From assembly GCA_949987565.1 (NCBI GenBank), contig OX465115.1, positions 16,305,242 through 16,369,241 of the forward strand: a DNA stretch of 64,000 nt, written 5' to 3'. How positions within the stretch are numbered: the first letter of the stretch is position 1; every line of letters begins with the position of its first letter. Position numbers and translations under genes: made by a program. Below are positions 12,201-25,300 of the stretch, one piece after another. The DNA is from Luidia sarsii. Lineage: Eukaryota; Echinodermata; Asteroidea; Paxillosida; Luidiidae. A model generated the notes under the pieces. That model had not been told where the DNA came from. It did not search any database and saw nothing but the letters and a program-made list of their open reading frames with translations.

Positions 12201-15200
12201 GTCCCAGGCCCCAGAGTGGGTCCATGATTCTGTACAACAGAAAGAAGGTGCGATTTCGGCGGGATGGCTACTTCTGGAAGAAGCGAAAGAACGAGCGGAC
12301 GACACGGGTGGATCACATGAAACTGAAAATACACGGAGTGGAGGTGAATAAATTCAACATTACTTGCAAGCAACCATTCTATAGAATCAAGCAAGCCCAT
12401 TGAGGAGCAAGGCCATGTACACTGTAGCTATGCTGGGCTATTGTTGCACAGAATATACTGCCCATGTATCTGTAACCATTGGTGCAGCTTACTGCATTAC
12501 TTCATTTCAAATTCTCATTGTTAAATGTGTACCATTTCTTTGTCTTTCCATGGTTGGTTCTGGTAGTGCATATATGGCAGCTATGTGCACTCAGCTTTGA
12601 TCCCAACATTCCATAGGAGAAGCTATTGGTTATTACAGGTAAGTCAACAAACGTGTCGCAACATGAACGTCTCCAAAATCACAGTCTGTATTCATGTCAG
12701 GCCACAGCAGCATTCTATGACATTTTCTGCAATGACTTGTACATGTGCCACATAGGACTATGCACATTTGGCGGGGGAGTTCTTGGAACATTTTGGAGAA
12801 GGATTTCTCAGTGTATAATTTGTTAATACCAGTGTTCCTACTTTGTGGAGATACTAATTACTGGAATGTTGATCCAAGCAGAACCTTTCTCAATGACAGA
12901 ATGGCCAGTCCAAATGATGAGTCCAAGGGTATATCTAATGATCATCTCCAGAGTTGTTTACATTTCCAATGCTGATTTCCATGGTTTCAGGACGAGAAAG
13001 AGGTTACTGTATTTCCAGTGACGTTTGTGCCAAAGTTCTCTTGACGAACACTAAAACCACAGGCCTCAGACTCATCTTTGAGTGTTGATTTTAAGTTTGG
13101 AAAATTTAATTGCCTCTTTCCTCTGCCACCTTCTTTCTTGAATTCTTCCTCTACCTGTTACCCCCTTCATCCACATACCCCTCTCCATCCTCCTCACCAT
13201 CCTCATTATGCGGGTCATTATCACTGCCAAGTGTCAATCATTTGTCCATTTACATGTGTATCTCACTTCCCCCTTGTATAGAATCCAGACATAGTACTGG
13301 TCCACTACCTGAACATCCCCAGCATGAGTGAGGATTGTTCTAAGAGCAGCCATGCCATGAAAGCCAGCTCCATCCTGCCCACCTCCCTGCCCACCCCTCA
13401 GTCTCAGCTGGACATCCGTGGCTACAAGGGTACTGTCTGGCAGCGGGAGGAATTACTGCAGCAGATCAAACCAATGTGTACGTAAGGCATGTATGATGGA
13501 GACCTTATCCCAGGCAAAATGCAGGGAAAAAATTACCCCTTTTTCTGTAATGATTCACACATTACATTGATTTTCTGACTAATAGGAAAATGATTTCCTT
13601 CTGTTAAAAATACCGATCAATTTTCCAGGAATTATTGTAATCTGAGTGTCCAACACAGCATGCACTGTTGGTCTCTATCACTGGGCACATAGTAGGATAA
13701 TTACCGATAAACTAAACTTATTCCTTTTTCCTTGAAAATACTCATAATTCCAAGGTGAGCCTGCTTACTGTCACTCCTGAGCAGGGAAGGAAAATCCTTG
13801 GGGAGGCAATCTCCCAGGGAATTACGAGGCAGAGCAACAGGGTGTGAAAAGGTCTCATGAATTTCCTCACTTTCTTTCCTCAAGGGAGGAGAGATGGCTG
13901 TGATGTTTGCAACGATTGGTGAAATCCCATTCCTGTAATTGGCGGTGCTTGTCCTGTTGGACCATAAAAACCATTTGCCTCATTATTAATTGCATCCCTT
14001 CTGCCCCTCTCCACAACGGTCACCTTGGCAACCGGAGGCCTAATCGTGCCTGAACTGTTGTTGTCATGGCAATGACCTTTAGTTTCTCCCAGCAACCTGA
14101 CAACCAATCTAAATGTCAAGCTTCAGTTGGCCCATTGTACAATGTACATGTTCTATGTATGCAATATGTGCATGTGTGCCTTCTATGCTGGATACATTTG
14201 TTTAAATGTACGGATACATCCCTCATAATGATATTCAGAATAATTCATAAATCTGCCATTTTCTGCTTATTTAAACTAAACCCACCTGCTTGCTGTTGCA
14301 TAAGCGTGTTATTTTTAGCTTCTTTTATTCTTGTAATTTTTTTTTTGGGGGGGGGGGGGGAAGGCAAAGAAAACTTTGACTTGTCTGGGATTTGATCCCA
14401 AGACCGCTGGATTAACATACCAGCGCTCTTACCATCAGAGCTATTCATGATGGCTTAGATGATGGCCTTCCCTAATAGTCAACTAGTCTTTGCCTGACTG
14501 GTGGTGCCACTCATAAGCAATTCAACTGCTGTATATCTCCAGGGATCATGCCCCTGTTTTCATTCAGATGCAAACAACCAATGGTTGCAAACCTGGCCAC
14601 AATGGCTCAGACAAGTCAAACAAAATAAATGCACTAGACATGAAATCCTGTCACTCAATGATGACTTTCTTCCTAAGCACCTACATGTATATAACATGCG
14701 TCTACTCAATATAATATGGCTTTACATGACCATTCTTGATATTCCTAATGACTGTAGCCCATTAATCGTCAGCCAGTGAAGGAAATGGAATGGACACAAT
14801 GATGGAATGGTATCAGCACAGTGCAGTTCACTATAGGATATCAGAAGCCATTCACCCTGAAGTGCATGCAGCCAAATTAGGGATAGGGTCGGGCGATGGT
14901 AGAGTTCATAAATATTTACGAAGACAATGCCATCTACATGAATTACATGTACTAGTGCTGTGTATATACACCATGGGTTATTGATGGCTTGTCTTTAATT
15001 AATGCAGCCTTTGCTGGTGTTTGTCCGTCTGCTTTGCACAGTCTCAGGTACCCAGGTGCAGCTGAATGGTAACAGCCTGACATCGGTGAGTTCACACCTC
15101 TTCTCTGATCACCATAAACTACATAAATGCCCTTTTTTCTTAAAAGTTAGAGGGCCTGACATTGTGATCCTCGTAGGATCTCAAAGGCAAAGTGACAAGG

Positions 15201-18200
15201 ACACACACAGACAGTCAGGGGAAGGAAAGCCCTGACACACATGACAGAGGAAGGACAAAAGGGAAGGGAGTGGGATGCACATGTACACATGAAGATGTAC
15301 ACACTTCTTTTTTCTTGTATAAAAACAGACAAACATATACATGTATTCTATTATAATTTATTCAGTCATACAAACAATTGCTTTGATACTGAAGTCATTG
15401 ATTGAATCTATGTGTACATTTCATACATTTTGAGGGCCTTACTTTTCCATCCCAGCAGGATCTAACAGAGTGCCTTTTAGTCCCAGTGGGTATGTTCTCA
15501 AAGGCATAACACTCTCAAATCTTAGCAGTATCTCCCACAAAAACAGGCCCTCATCCAAGGCAATGTATCTGATGATCCTTGCAGCACTGATAGAATACTA
15601 GTTCCTGTCAATGTACACCTACTGTACATAGAAATGAGCATTGGGTCTTCTGGATTTGATTCAACATTTATCTCCAATCAAGCAAATATTACAGTATTAA
15701 CACAATATTATGGTGTGGATACATGTACATCAAACCTTACAGACAAAGCTTGTGGCAGATGTGCCTGAGTAAACAAACACTGAGTACCTACTCAACATTT
15801 CATTCCATAGAGTAATTGCTAGTTAATGTAACCATCGTGCCAATCTGTTTGTTGCCTTGGAGCTGATGAGCTGACAGCCAGTGGTTATGTATTTGCTTTC
15901 CTTGCTTGCAGGAGTCTGACGTTGCCAACATTGTGGTGCAGTACCTGCTGGATCTGCAAGACCAGCAGAACTCCAAGACAGACCAGCACCCCATCGTCTT
16001 CAGCGCGCTGATGGAAAAGGCCAGCACTAGCATTGGCAAAGCCTGCAGCAGTGTTGGAGGTACACTGACGGAGATTTGTCTCACTTAGTCCATTACCGGG
16101 GTTGATGTGTAAAGATAGCCATGCCAGTCTAACTGTTGAACAACTTAAATGACTTATTGAAAGCACCAATTAGGTAGGTAGAGTGCATAAGCTTTGAGAG
16201 CAACAACTCCCACATCAGGTGCAATCCAATGATTCAGAAATTTGTTGGCTGTAATACTCTGCTTGTACTAATGCTGCTTGATAAGTAAACTCAACACATC
16301 CTCGAAAGCTGGAGTAATGGCAGTTTTCACAAGTTGTGCATAGGTGTTAATTGTTTCCATCTCTGTGTGTGTGGCAGGTGCATCCAGTTCAGCCCCCAGC
16401 CCCCAGAGTGTGTCCAGCATTCCCCCCTCTCCCATGTCAGTGCAAAGTGAGCCTCCCACACTGCCAACCAGCACAGCCCAGACCTTCCTACAGCAGGGTA
16501 CGGATCGCAGTCCTGCAGGCATGCGGGATGTTGGTGTCATAGCGGCACCCCTGCCAGTTCTTCTCTTCAACACCTTCAACGAGGTGGACAGCAGTGGAGG
16601 GGTGCTTGGCAGTGCAACCCTAGTCGGTTACCCAATCGCCCAGGGGAGTGTTAGTGTGAGCGGGGCACCAGTGAGTAGCATGGGGACGTGCCAAGCAACC
16701 AGTGGCTCCGTCATTGGACAGAGTGGCTGTTCCAATGATCAGACAGTGCGTGATGTGAGCGGTCGACCTCTGATCACTGATGAAGAGTCGGCAGAGCTGC
16801 GTGCCATGGTGGACAATGATCCCAGTCTGAAGACCTGCCGGAACCGCTTTGAGAACCAGCCGGGTGTCCATCAGAAGACAGTGCTGTTGCCGCCCTACCT
16901 GCCCTCTCCAGCCCGCTCAGAACCCAGTCGGGATGTCGCCGCTGAAGCCAGTCTGCCGCAGGGCGATCCAAGCAGGCTGCCCTCGTACGACGCCCACGTA
17001 CAACGACAGCGGTCTATCGAGAGATCCACCACCACACCTGCAGTAATGGAACCCTCCAGTCAATCTGCTGATGTTTCACTCACGCTGGGTGGATCAGCTC
17101 AGCAAGCATCTAACCAAGCTAGTCTATTCCAACCTGTTCAACCACAGACGCCCTTGTTCCCTAATTACCCCGAGAGTTTGCCGGCAAACACCCCCCATCT
17201 CCCCCCGCCCCCTCCCTACACTCTAGCAGCCAACACAGTCATTGCCAGCACGGTATTCACCTTAGCACCGGCTGCCTCCGACCACTCTCAGGCCCAGCAG
17301 CCGCCCACAACAGACAGCAAACAGCCGTCGTCTATGTCCATCTCCATAGCACAGCCCACTGGACTGGGGCAGCCTACAACCGTTTCCATACCGGCTTCCA
17401 CGGGGCTGTTCAGCGGAGCCTCTCTGCCAGGCGTGGATGCCATACAGTCCAGTCTGCTGAAGACTGAGAAGCCATTGGTCTTCAAGCCCCTGGCTCAACC
17501 CCTGCATCGAGTCATTCCAGTGGGTGGTGGCATTGCCAACCCACAGCCAGTCACCACCTCCCAGCTTTCTCAGTCCCAGGTTTCCTTCCCCTTTGTCAAC
17601 CAGCAGCAGCAGAGCTCTACGGTGAACCAGCCCAGACCCGTCCTGCCCAACGGCAACGACTTCTCCATTCCTGATCTGGACATTGAGCTGGATTTTGATG
17701 CTGAGATGTTTGACAGTGCACTGGCTGACATCACCCTGGATAGCTCACTACGGGGTACTTTCTAGCAATTGCTGCCATTCTCAAAGTTCAATCAGTTTGC
17801 CACTTATCAATTTGAAGATTCTTTAGTCACTCAAAATATTGCTTTTTTTGTATTGTAAAAAAAAAAGGGATCTTTTTGAAAAGCCTGTTACCTGGATGAA
17901 TAAGGGATGATGTTAGTCATTCCTCTCCTGGTTGTTGAGGCCGTGTGGTTGAATAGTCCAAAGATGCTGCATCCGCAGCGTTTTCTGGCTCAGAGAGACG
18001 GCATCATTCCTGTGACCAAATAGTTCTACACCCAGAAGACTCATCAGAAGTTGCATGATTACAGTAGAAGGCTCTGACCCAGTCATAGAAATATAGACCT
18101 GCCGTAATCCGAAACCAGTCTTCTGGGTCAGACTGTTCATTTGATGTACTCACTCACTCACTGCTTCCAAACCACATGTCCATTTGATCTGCATTTGCAG

Positions 18201-19330
18201 GCAGCACTCCTGTACCCAATGGCTCCCAGCAGCCAGCAGTGAGTGACCGTCTGACTGGTCAGAGACTGACCAATGGCACAGGCAGTCACTCAGAGGGCCT
18301 GATGGCTCTACAGCAAGGAACATCCCTCCCAGACCAGTGTCTGCAAGCAATCACTGAGTTCTCCCCTGACTGGTCCTACCCAGAGGTACGCTCCACAATT
18401 TCTCTGTCATTTCCTGACATTTTTATCCTAGAAGGACCTTTTCCACAGCTTCATACCGTAGGTCTGGCATTGTGACTTTCTTTAGGCCGTGCTTTCTTGT
18501 GAATTGGACTTGGCATTGATGACATTTGACTTGAATTCAGGCTTGATTGTTTTGGGAACTCAGCTGTCAGCTTTTTTGGCATGTAGTAAATTTGAAGTGC
18601 TTCTCTGAAAGGACTGCAAGCACTGATGCTTTGAGCAGACCTTGTGCATTATGCATACATACATACAGTGCATAACTACTCATTCCTCTGCTAGAGTTTT
18701 GTGGTTAGTGGTTTGCTGTTACTTTTTCGAGCTCGGAAAACTACCCGATATAAAGGAGGACTTCATTCAGCTCCCACTTCTATGTTTGCCTTTGCTTGTC
18801 CTTGCAGGGCGGGGTGAAGATTCTGGTTACCGGTCCATGGCATTCCACTACTGCAAGCTACCAATGCATGTTTGATAATTACGGGGTACCAGCGTCACTG
18901 GTGCAGACGGGTGTACTGCGCTGCTACTGTCCAGCCCATGAGGCCGGCGTTATAGCTTTACAGGTAAGTTGCAGTATACTTTATAAAGGTATTTCCGAAA
19001 GTAGCTTTATTTCATTTTATTTTATTTCATTTTATTTTATTTTATTTTATTTTATTTTATTTTATTTTATTTTATTTTATTTTATTTTATTTTATTTTAT
19101 TTTATTTTATTTTATTTTATTTTATTTTATTTTATTTTATTTTATTTTATTTTATTTTATTTTATTTTATTTTATTTTATTTTATTTTATTTTATTTTAT
19201 TTTATTTTATTTTATTTTATTTTATTTTATTTTATTTTATTTTATTTTATTTTATTTTATTTTTTTATTTATTTATTTATTTTATTTTTTTTATATTATT
19301 TTTATTATTTTTTTATTATTCTATTTTATT

Positions 19331-19365
<35 letters not shown>

Positions 19366-22300
19366 GGATGTCAAACAGTTATCTCAAGCTGCTCATTTTT
19401 ATTTGATAAAACCCTAAAAACTGAAGGGCACCTGCACCCCTGCCGTGAATCTCTCATAAGCGCTCACTCACAGTCGCACAATTTATTGGCCTTCAGTGAT
19501 TTTCAGGAAATGACTGTCACTTACATCCCTGATCATACAGCAATCTGGATTAGGATTCAATGCAATGAAATGATCGGCCATCTTGGTATTTAGCTTGGTT
19601 TTGTTTTGGATGTCATCATTGGCCAGGTGTTGTGTGACGGTGTGGTCATCTCTAAGTCATCCATCTTTGAGTACAAGGCACGCAGCGCTCAGCAGAGGCC
19701 CAACAGGCAACATGAGTGGCTCTCACTGGATGGTAAGTCCCATCCTGCCGTCACCAAACTCATTGTAACTCATTTGATCAGCACATGATTAAGTATACTC
19801 ACCTGATGGTAACATTTTAAAATATGAGCTGAGAAATAATAACTATGTTTTTTATTTTTTATTTTTATTGCTTTAGAGAACCAGTTTCACGTGGCCATTT
19901 TGGATCGGCTTGAGCACATTGAGAGACGGATCCTACTGAGCAAGTCACAGTCCTCCGGAGGGAAGCAGGTATAAAGCCTGACTCATTATATGCATCACCC
20001 GTAGGGGGCGCTATTTAGTTTGATGATATATTGTATGTATTTGGTTAACCTGTAGGCCTAGTTTATCCCCTTAGTGATGCAGCTTTCATGTCAGCTTTTC
20101 AGATAAGGCTAATGGTCTCTGGTGCTTGTGGCTGACTTCTGGCCGTGTCTGAAACGAGCTTCCAGAGCTACGGCTAGGGCTGTCATGGCTATTGTCTTCG
20201 CATCCCTGTATTTCCAATAGGGAGAAGACCTAGACCTAGCTCTAGACACCTATTTCGGACACGGCCTCATGTCTGCTTAAGTCTGCCAAACTGCTTGCCA
20301 ACTAGAGAACTGTGTACACTCCAATCAGAGAGGTCATGAAATGATCAAAATTGTCTGGCCCTCTTTTCCAAGATTGGAATTGAATGTAACTGAATGTATG
20401 CCTGACGTCCATTATGCTCACAGGGTTCATCAGGAGGCCCTAGTGACTTGAGCCTGTCCTTTGAGGACCGTGTAGTGGCGCTGTGCCAACGTTTCATGAG
20501 CGGTCAGTGGGCACCGAACAGCTCCTCCCACCTAGGGGCGGAGCCTAGCTCCCAGCGGGGGATGACTCTTCTCCACCTTGCTGCTGCCCTGGGCTACTCC
20601 AAGCTGATCAGTACTCTAGTGACATGGAGGTAGGCATTGACCAATACAATTCCTACAATTGTATATTACACGTGTACAAAAATGTTACAAACTGATCACT
20701 CTCTTCCTTTTATGTAGTAAGCACTGTATGCTCAGTCAGTGTTTCAGCAAACAAACAAACAAAAAATTCAAGAAATTGGTAGGTGAGGTGACCAGTAGGT
20801 CGGTCAAGGTCATGCCATGGATTCAAATCTGTTTAACAGCGGGTGTCACAGTTAGTGATAGTCACTGGTTCCCATCCAAAGTTTGAGTGTTTGACCTTTG
20901 TCAATACAATTCCTACAATTGTATATTACACGTGTACAAAAATGTTACAAACTGATCACTCTCTTCCTTTTGTGTAGTAAGCACTGTATGCTCAGTCAGT
21001 GTTTCAGCAAACAAACAAACAAAAAATTCAAGAAATTGGTAGGTGAGGTGACCAGTAGGTCGGTCAAGGTCATGCCATGGATTCAAATCTGTTTAACAGC
21101 GGGTGTCAAAGTTAGTGATAGTCACTGGTTCCCATCCAAAGTTTGAGTGTTTGACCTTTGTCAAGCAAGCAGGACCTTTCTCACAGGCGCAGTGACCCAA
21201 TTGACCTGTGAGAATGTACCTTGGAAATATCACTTCTTTATTAGTGCTATCACTCCTCAAAACGTATTTGAAGAGTAGAATATTTGCATCTATCCCTTTT
21301 TTCTTAGGAATGAACAGCATAGCCTGATTCTTGAGATGGAGGTTGACCCTTTGAACATTGATCACTTCTCATGCACACCATTGGTGAGTAAACCACAGTC
21401 CCCTGTGCAAAAGGTAGTCAGATTTAAATCATGCATTCAAGTAGTAATCCTAGAGTACATTTGCTCATACATGTATGTTATAATATGGTGTCACTGCAAA
21501 CTTTCTGCCAAATTGTTCAAATAGTCAGATTTTGCTGGATTTTTTAAGCATAATTCGATTGTTATTTTGATGTTTGATTGCAGATGTGGGCAGCTGCACT
21601 TGGGCATAAGGAGACTGCTATGCTTCTGTTTATCTGGAGTCCTCAAGCCCTACATGTGTGTGACTCCTTAGGACGTCTACCGATAGACATGGCCAAGAGT
21701 CGAGGACATACCTCCCTGGCAGAGTCACTCCAACGGCTGGAGTTTGATGGACCTGGCCCCGCCCTGACCCCACCCTCCCTGAGCACCCCGCCCATCTCTA
21801 TCCCTCAGCTGGGTGTTGGGGCCACACCCGGTGACCGTATCCCAGCCTTCATGCTTTCCTCTCCCTCCACAGCCACGCCCTGCTCCTCGACCACGCCCCG
21901 CTCCCCTCTGGAGCCAGCCTCACCCTTTGACTCTCCCTCCCCTTCCTCCGGCTGCCTGTCACAGCTCTCAGCCAGCCCCGCCTCCCAGGGCTTCCTCAGT
22001 CCCGCCTCCTTCAAGGCTCACAGCCCTCGGGGGGCCCTGGCCCCCGGCACCTGTCCTAGTGGCCAGCCAACCTTTGGCACCAGTCTGAAGCCCAGCAGTG
22101 CCCTCTATGGGACCTACGGGGCCTATGGGGACACCATGGACTGTGATGGCAGCCAGGAGAGGGGTCGGAGGTCGTCCAGGGGTCAGGAGGTCAAGGGGTC
22201 CCACATGCTGGATGTTCAACAGTTGCTGCGAGGGATAGAGAACATTCAGCGGGTGAGTGGCCTCCATTTATGACGCTGGTTGATCACAACTCATAGCCTA

Positions 22301-25300
22301 TACTTTAACTTGAGGCCTTGTCACACAAGTCAATGTGCGGGCAGTTCCAGGCAGTCAGTGTAATCTAGTCCTCATGTTTCTTTGTCTCACCTTTCTTCCC
22401 AAGCACAATGACGTAGGATGTCTGTCAGAGCAGGAGAGGGAGGACTTGAAGCGCCATGCAGAGCGTCTCAGGAAGCTAGGAGCTCAGATGGGTGTTGGGA
22501 CAGACCCTAACCCTGGACACACCCCAGGAGATGCTCAGCCACACAGTCAAGGTCAGCTGCCATTTGAAATACTTCAAGGATGAAAACTGAAAAATTCAGT
22601 ACCTCAATGGTGAAACTAGACAATTTTACTTCATCAATACTTGAACTCAAGACTTCTGGTTTATCATACACGTACACTAGGAGCACTGGTATGCTCAAAT
22701 TTTCTTTGATTTTCAAAAAAATATAATTCAAAATTCTGTCAGGTTTCTTTTCCTTTGGTGCTTTGAATATAGCAACAATAAGATATATTGCAGAGTGAAG
22801 AAAGACATTTGATGAGGTTTTCATTTTCGACACTAAATTCAGGTCAGCTGAGGGGATCCAGCTATGGCCAGATAGCTGGCCAAGCCATAGGCCAAGCCAT
22901 AGGCCACACATTCCAGGCGGGAGGCGGCCACCATCCCTGCCACGCCCAGGACCACACCCAGAGCCACGCCCATGGTTATGCCCCAGGCATGCCACTGGAG
23001 GTGCGGTGTGATTCCCCCATGCAGACAGACTCAATGATGGGAGGAGAAGGTGGGGAACTACCTGGGCTACCAGCACCATTCAGCTGGATCACAGAGCCAA
23101 ACCAAAAGGTAGGTACAAGTAGTTCCTCCTCCTCCTCCTCCTCCTTGTCCTCATCCTCCTCAACCTCTCCTCCTCCTCCTCCTTTTCCTCCTCCTTCTCC
23201 TCCTCAACCTTCTCCTCCTCCTTCTCCTCCACCTCCTCCTTGTCCTCCTCCTCCTCCTCCTCCTCCTCCTCCTCCTCCTCCTCCTCCTCCTCCTCCTCCT
23301 CCTCCTCCTCCCCCTCCTCCTCCTCCCCTCCTCCTCCTCCTCCTCATCATCACCATCGTCATCACCATCGTCATCACCATCGTCATCAATGGAATTAATG
23401 GGATGCTCTCTGAAATGTTGATTTTTGTTTTCTTACAGGAGCAGTATTTGAACCTGGCAGAGCAGATCCTGAACGCCTTGCCAGCCCGTATCAAGGACAG
23501 CATCAAGTTCCCTCAAGGCAGTGAGCTCGGCGATGACTTTGCTGCAATGTCGCCCTCGCTTGGCTCAGTAGGAGGCCATGGGATGGACATGTCTGGTGAC
23601 CAGGAGTCCCACAGGTGAGTCTTGTGTCATTGTTGGCAGAGGCGCCAGACTAATCTTGGAAATCCTTAACACAATGTTTCGATACTAGCAGGTGCTTGCA
23701 TATGGCTTGTGTGAGGAATGGGTGACACTGTTCTCAAAGCTAAGCAGGTGATCATTTACTCCATGTTATAGTGAAATCACAAAGGGCTCATGAGGTTGCC
23801 TGTGCTTAGCGTACAGTACAGTGTGCCTGTGCTTAGCGTACAGTACATTGTGCCTGTGCTTAGCGTACAGTACAGTGTGCCTGTGCTTAGCGTACAGTAC
23901 AGTGTGCCTGTGCTTAGCGTACAGTACAGTGTGCCTGTGCTTAGCGTACAGTACAGTGTGCCTGTGCTTAGCGTACAGTACAGTGTGCCTGTGCTTAGCG
24001 TACAGTACAGTGTGCCTGTGCTTAGCGTACAGTACAGTGTGCCTGTGCTTAGCGTACAGTACAGTGTGCCTGTGCTTAGCGTACAGTACAGTGTGCCTGT
24101 GCTTAGCGTACAGTACAGTGTGCCTGTGCTTAGCGTACAGTACAGTGTGCCTGTGCTTAGCGTACAGTACAGTGTGCCTGTGCTTAACGTACAGTACAGT
24201 GTGCCTGTGCTTAGCGTACAGTACAGTGTGCCTGTGCTTAGCGTACAGTACAGTGTGCCTGTGATTAGCGTACAGTACAGTGTGCCTGTGCTTAGCGTAG
24301 CACAGAAATGTGTTGTCTCAATCCAACTGCAGAGGCTTTATCCTCCAGAAATGCATTGCACTGAGCAAGATCCTGCACATCACTACATGCTCAGCAGGGT
24401 TAGGGTAAAGACTATGTTACATGAGGTAATGTGAAGACAATCGGTTGCAGATCATCTTCAAGGAGTGCTCCTTTCACATGCTGTTCAACTGGTTGCTTCC
24501 AGGTTACTTGCAAATGTTGCCTCAAATGTTTAGAGTTAGAGAGGTGTGTTTTAGTATTTAGACACCTCACTGACAAGTTTCATGGCCTTTGCAGGTCCGC
24601 TCACGATGAAAGTTCAGCTGGAAGTACCTACAGCACCGACTCCTGCCTGCCCAGTCCCAGTAATCTCAGCTTTGAGGAGGAGAGCTCCACAGCAGACTGG
24701 TGTGATTTCCTGCAGGGAGCCAGCCACACTCTGGGCATGGTTGGAGCCTTCTCTCTCCTTACACTCTCTGGTAAGACGGGTCGCCAACTATCCCTGGCTC
24801 AAGTTGTGTCTGTATTGCACTTCAGTTTTGTTATGAAACCAGGAAAATATATGAACATAGCAATGAACACTTGACTGGACTGGGACCTCTTTAATGTATC
24901 AATGCTATGCTAGAACCATCTGAGCTATTCAGCTCTTTATGTGACTGCACAAAGAGTGTGGAGAGGGGTCCCAATAAGAAGCATTTAACCATCAATGTGT
25001 ATTTATCTAGGAATCACACACATGTTTGCATTCAGATGTTATAAGCACTTTAAGGATAACTCAATGCAGTGGATGCAGCTTTAACTTTATTTGTAAGAGA
25101 AGAACGTAAAGGAAATCATACATTAATGGAATTGTCATTTCTTTTGCTTTGTAGATGAAGAACAAATGCAGCTGTATCAGGCAGCCCTTGTGATTCAGAA
25201 TGCATTCCGTCAGTATAAGGTAAACACCACTCTATGCTCCTTATAGAATAGTTACATGGATCATACTGCCAATGGTACACAAACCTATGAGCATCCATTG

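Larger units (their letters stand above)
9222..15085 (+). other. CAMTA: CAMTA exons 1-5 (visible): CG-1 DNA-binding domain
   Basis: Exons are 9222-9289, 12208-12343, 12567-12638, 13282-13477 and 15042-15085. Diagnostic CG-1 peptides are EIASWLISFDCHEKWL, GSMILYNRKKVRFRRDGYFW, KKRKNERTTRVDHMKLKIHG, YVHSALIPTFHRRSYWLL and NPDIVLVHYLNIP. The basic KKRKNER stretch fits the nuclear-localisation part of the domain. Exon 4 has two overlapping donors, GTACGT at 13478 and GTAAGG at 13482. Only the first, joined to the acceptor before 15042, keeps frame and gives PMFSGTQVQLNGNSLTS, which parallels vertebrate CAMTA. A second in-frame acceptor 6 nt downstream (exon from 15048) is possible. Confidence 0.93.
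22404..24770 (+). other. CAMTA: CAMTA exons 15-18: linker, helical segment and acidic region
   Basis: Exons are 22404-22551, 22843-23108, 23439-23614 and 24595-24770. Exon 15 encodes a charged helix (QEREDLKRHAERLRKLGAQM). Exon 17 encodes LNLAEQILNALPARIK, matching the vertebrate LAEHIIEATPDRIK segment. Exon 18 holds SSTADWCDFLQGAS, matching the conserved AADWSEFLSAS. Exons 15 and 16 are assigned from open frame, phase and splice sites rather than strong similarity, so they are less certain. Intron 16 (23109-23438) is stop-free and in frame, discussed as a finding. Confidence 0.82.

Noticed and set aside
14420..14490. Functional tRNA gene on the minus strand
   Set aside because: The anticodon loop is oversized and the unit is shared, with a non-tRNA tail, by the copy at 45126-45260; a SINE fits better.
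18796..19593. 265-codon frame continuing from CAMTA exon 9 through the (TTTTA)n array
   Set aside because: Exon 9 has a good GTAAGT donor and the conserved TIG sequence resumes in exon 10; the extension is low-complexity intron.
23803..24299. Possible CRISPR array (regular repeats)
   Set aside because: Units are contiguous without unique spacers, and the context is an animal intron.
23790..24434. Open frame with an 18-fold nonapeptide PVLSVQYSV
   Set aside because: It is a 27-bp intronic minisatellite whose unit length is a multiple of three; there is no link to a flanking exon.
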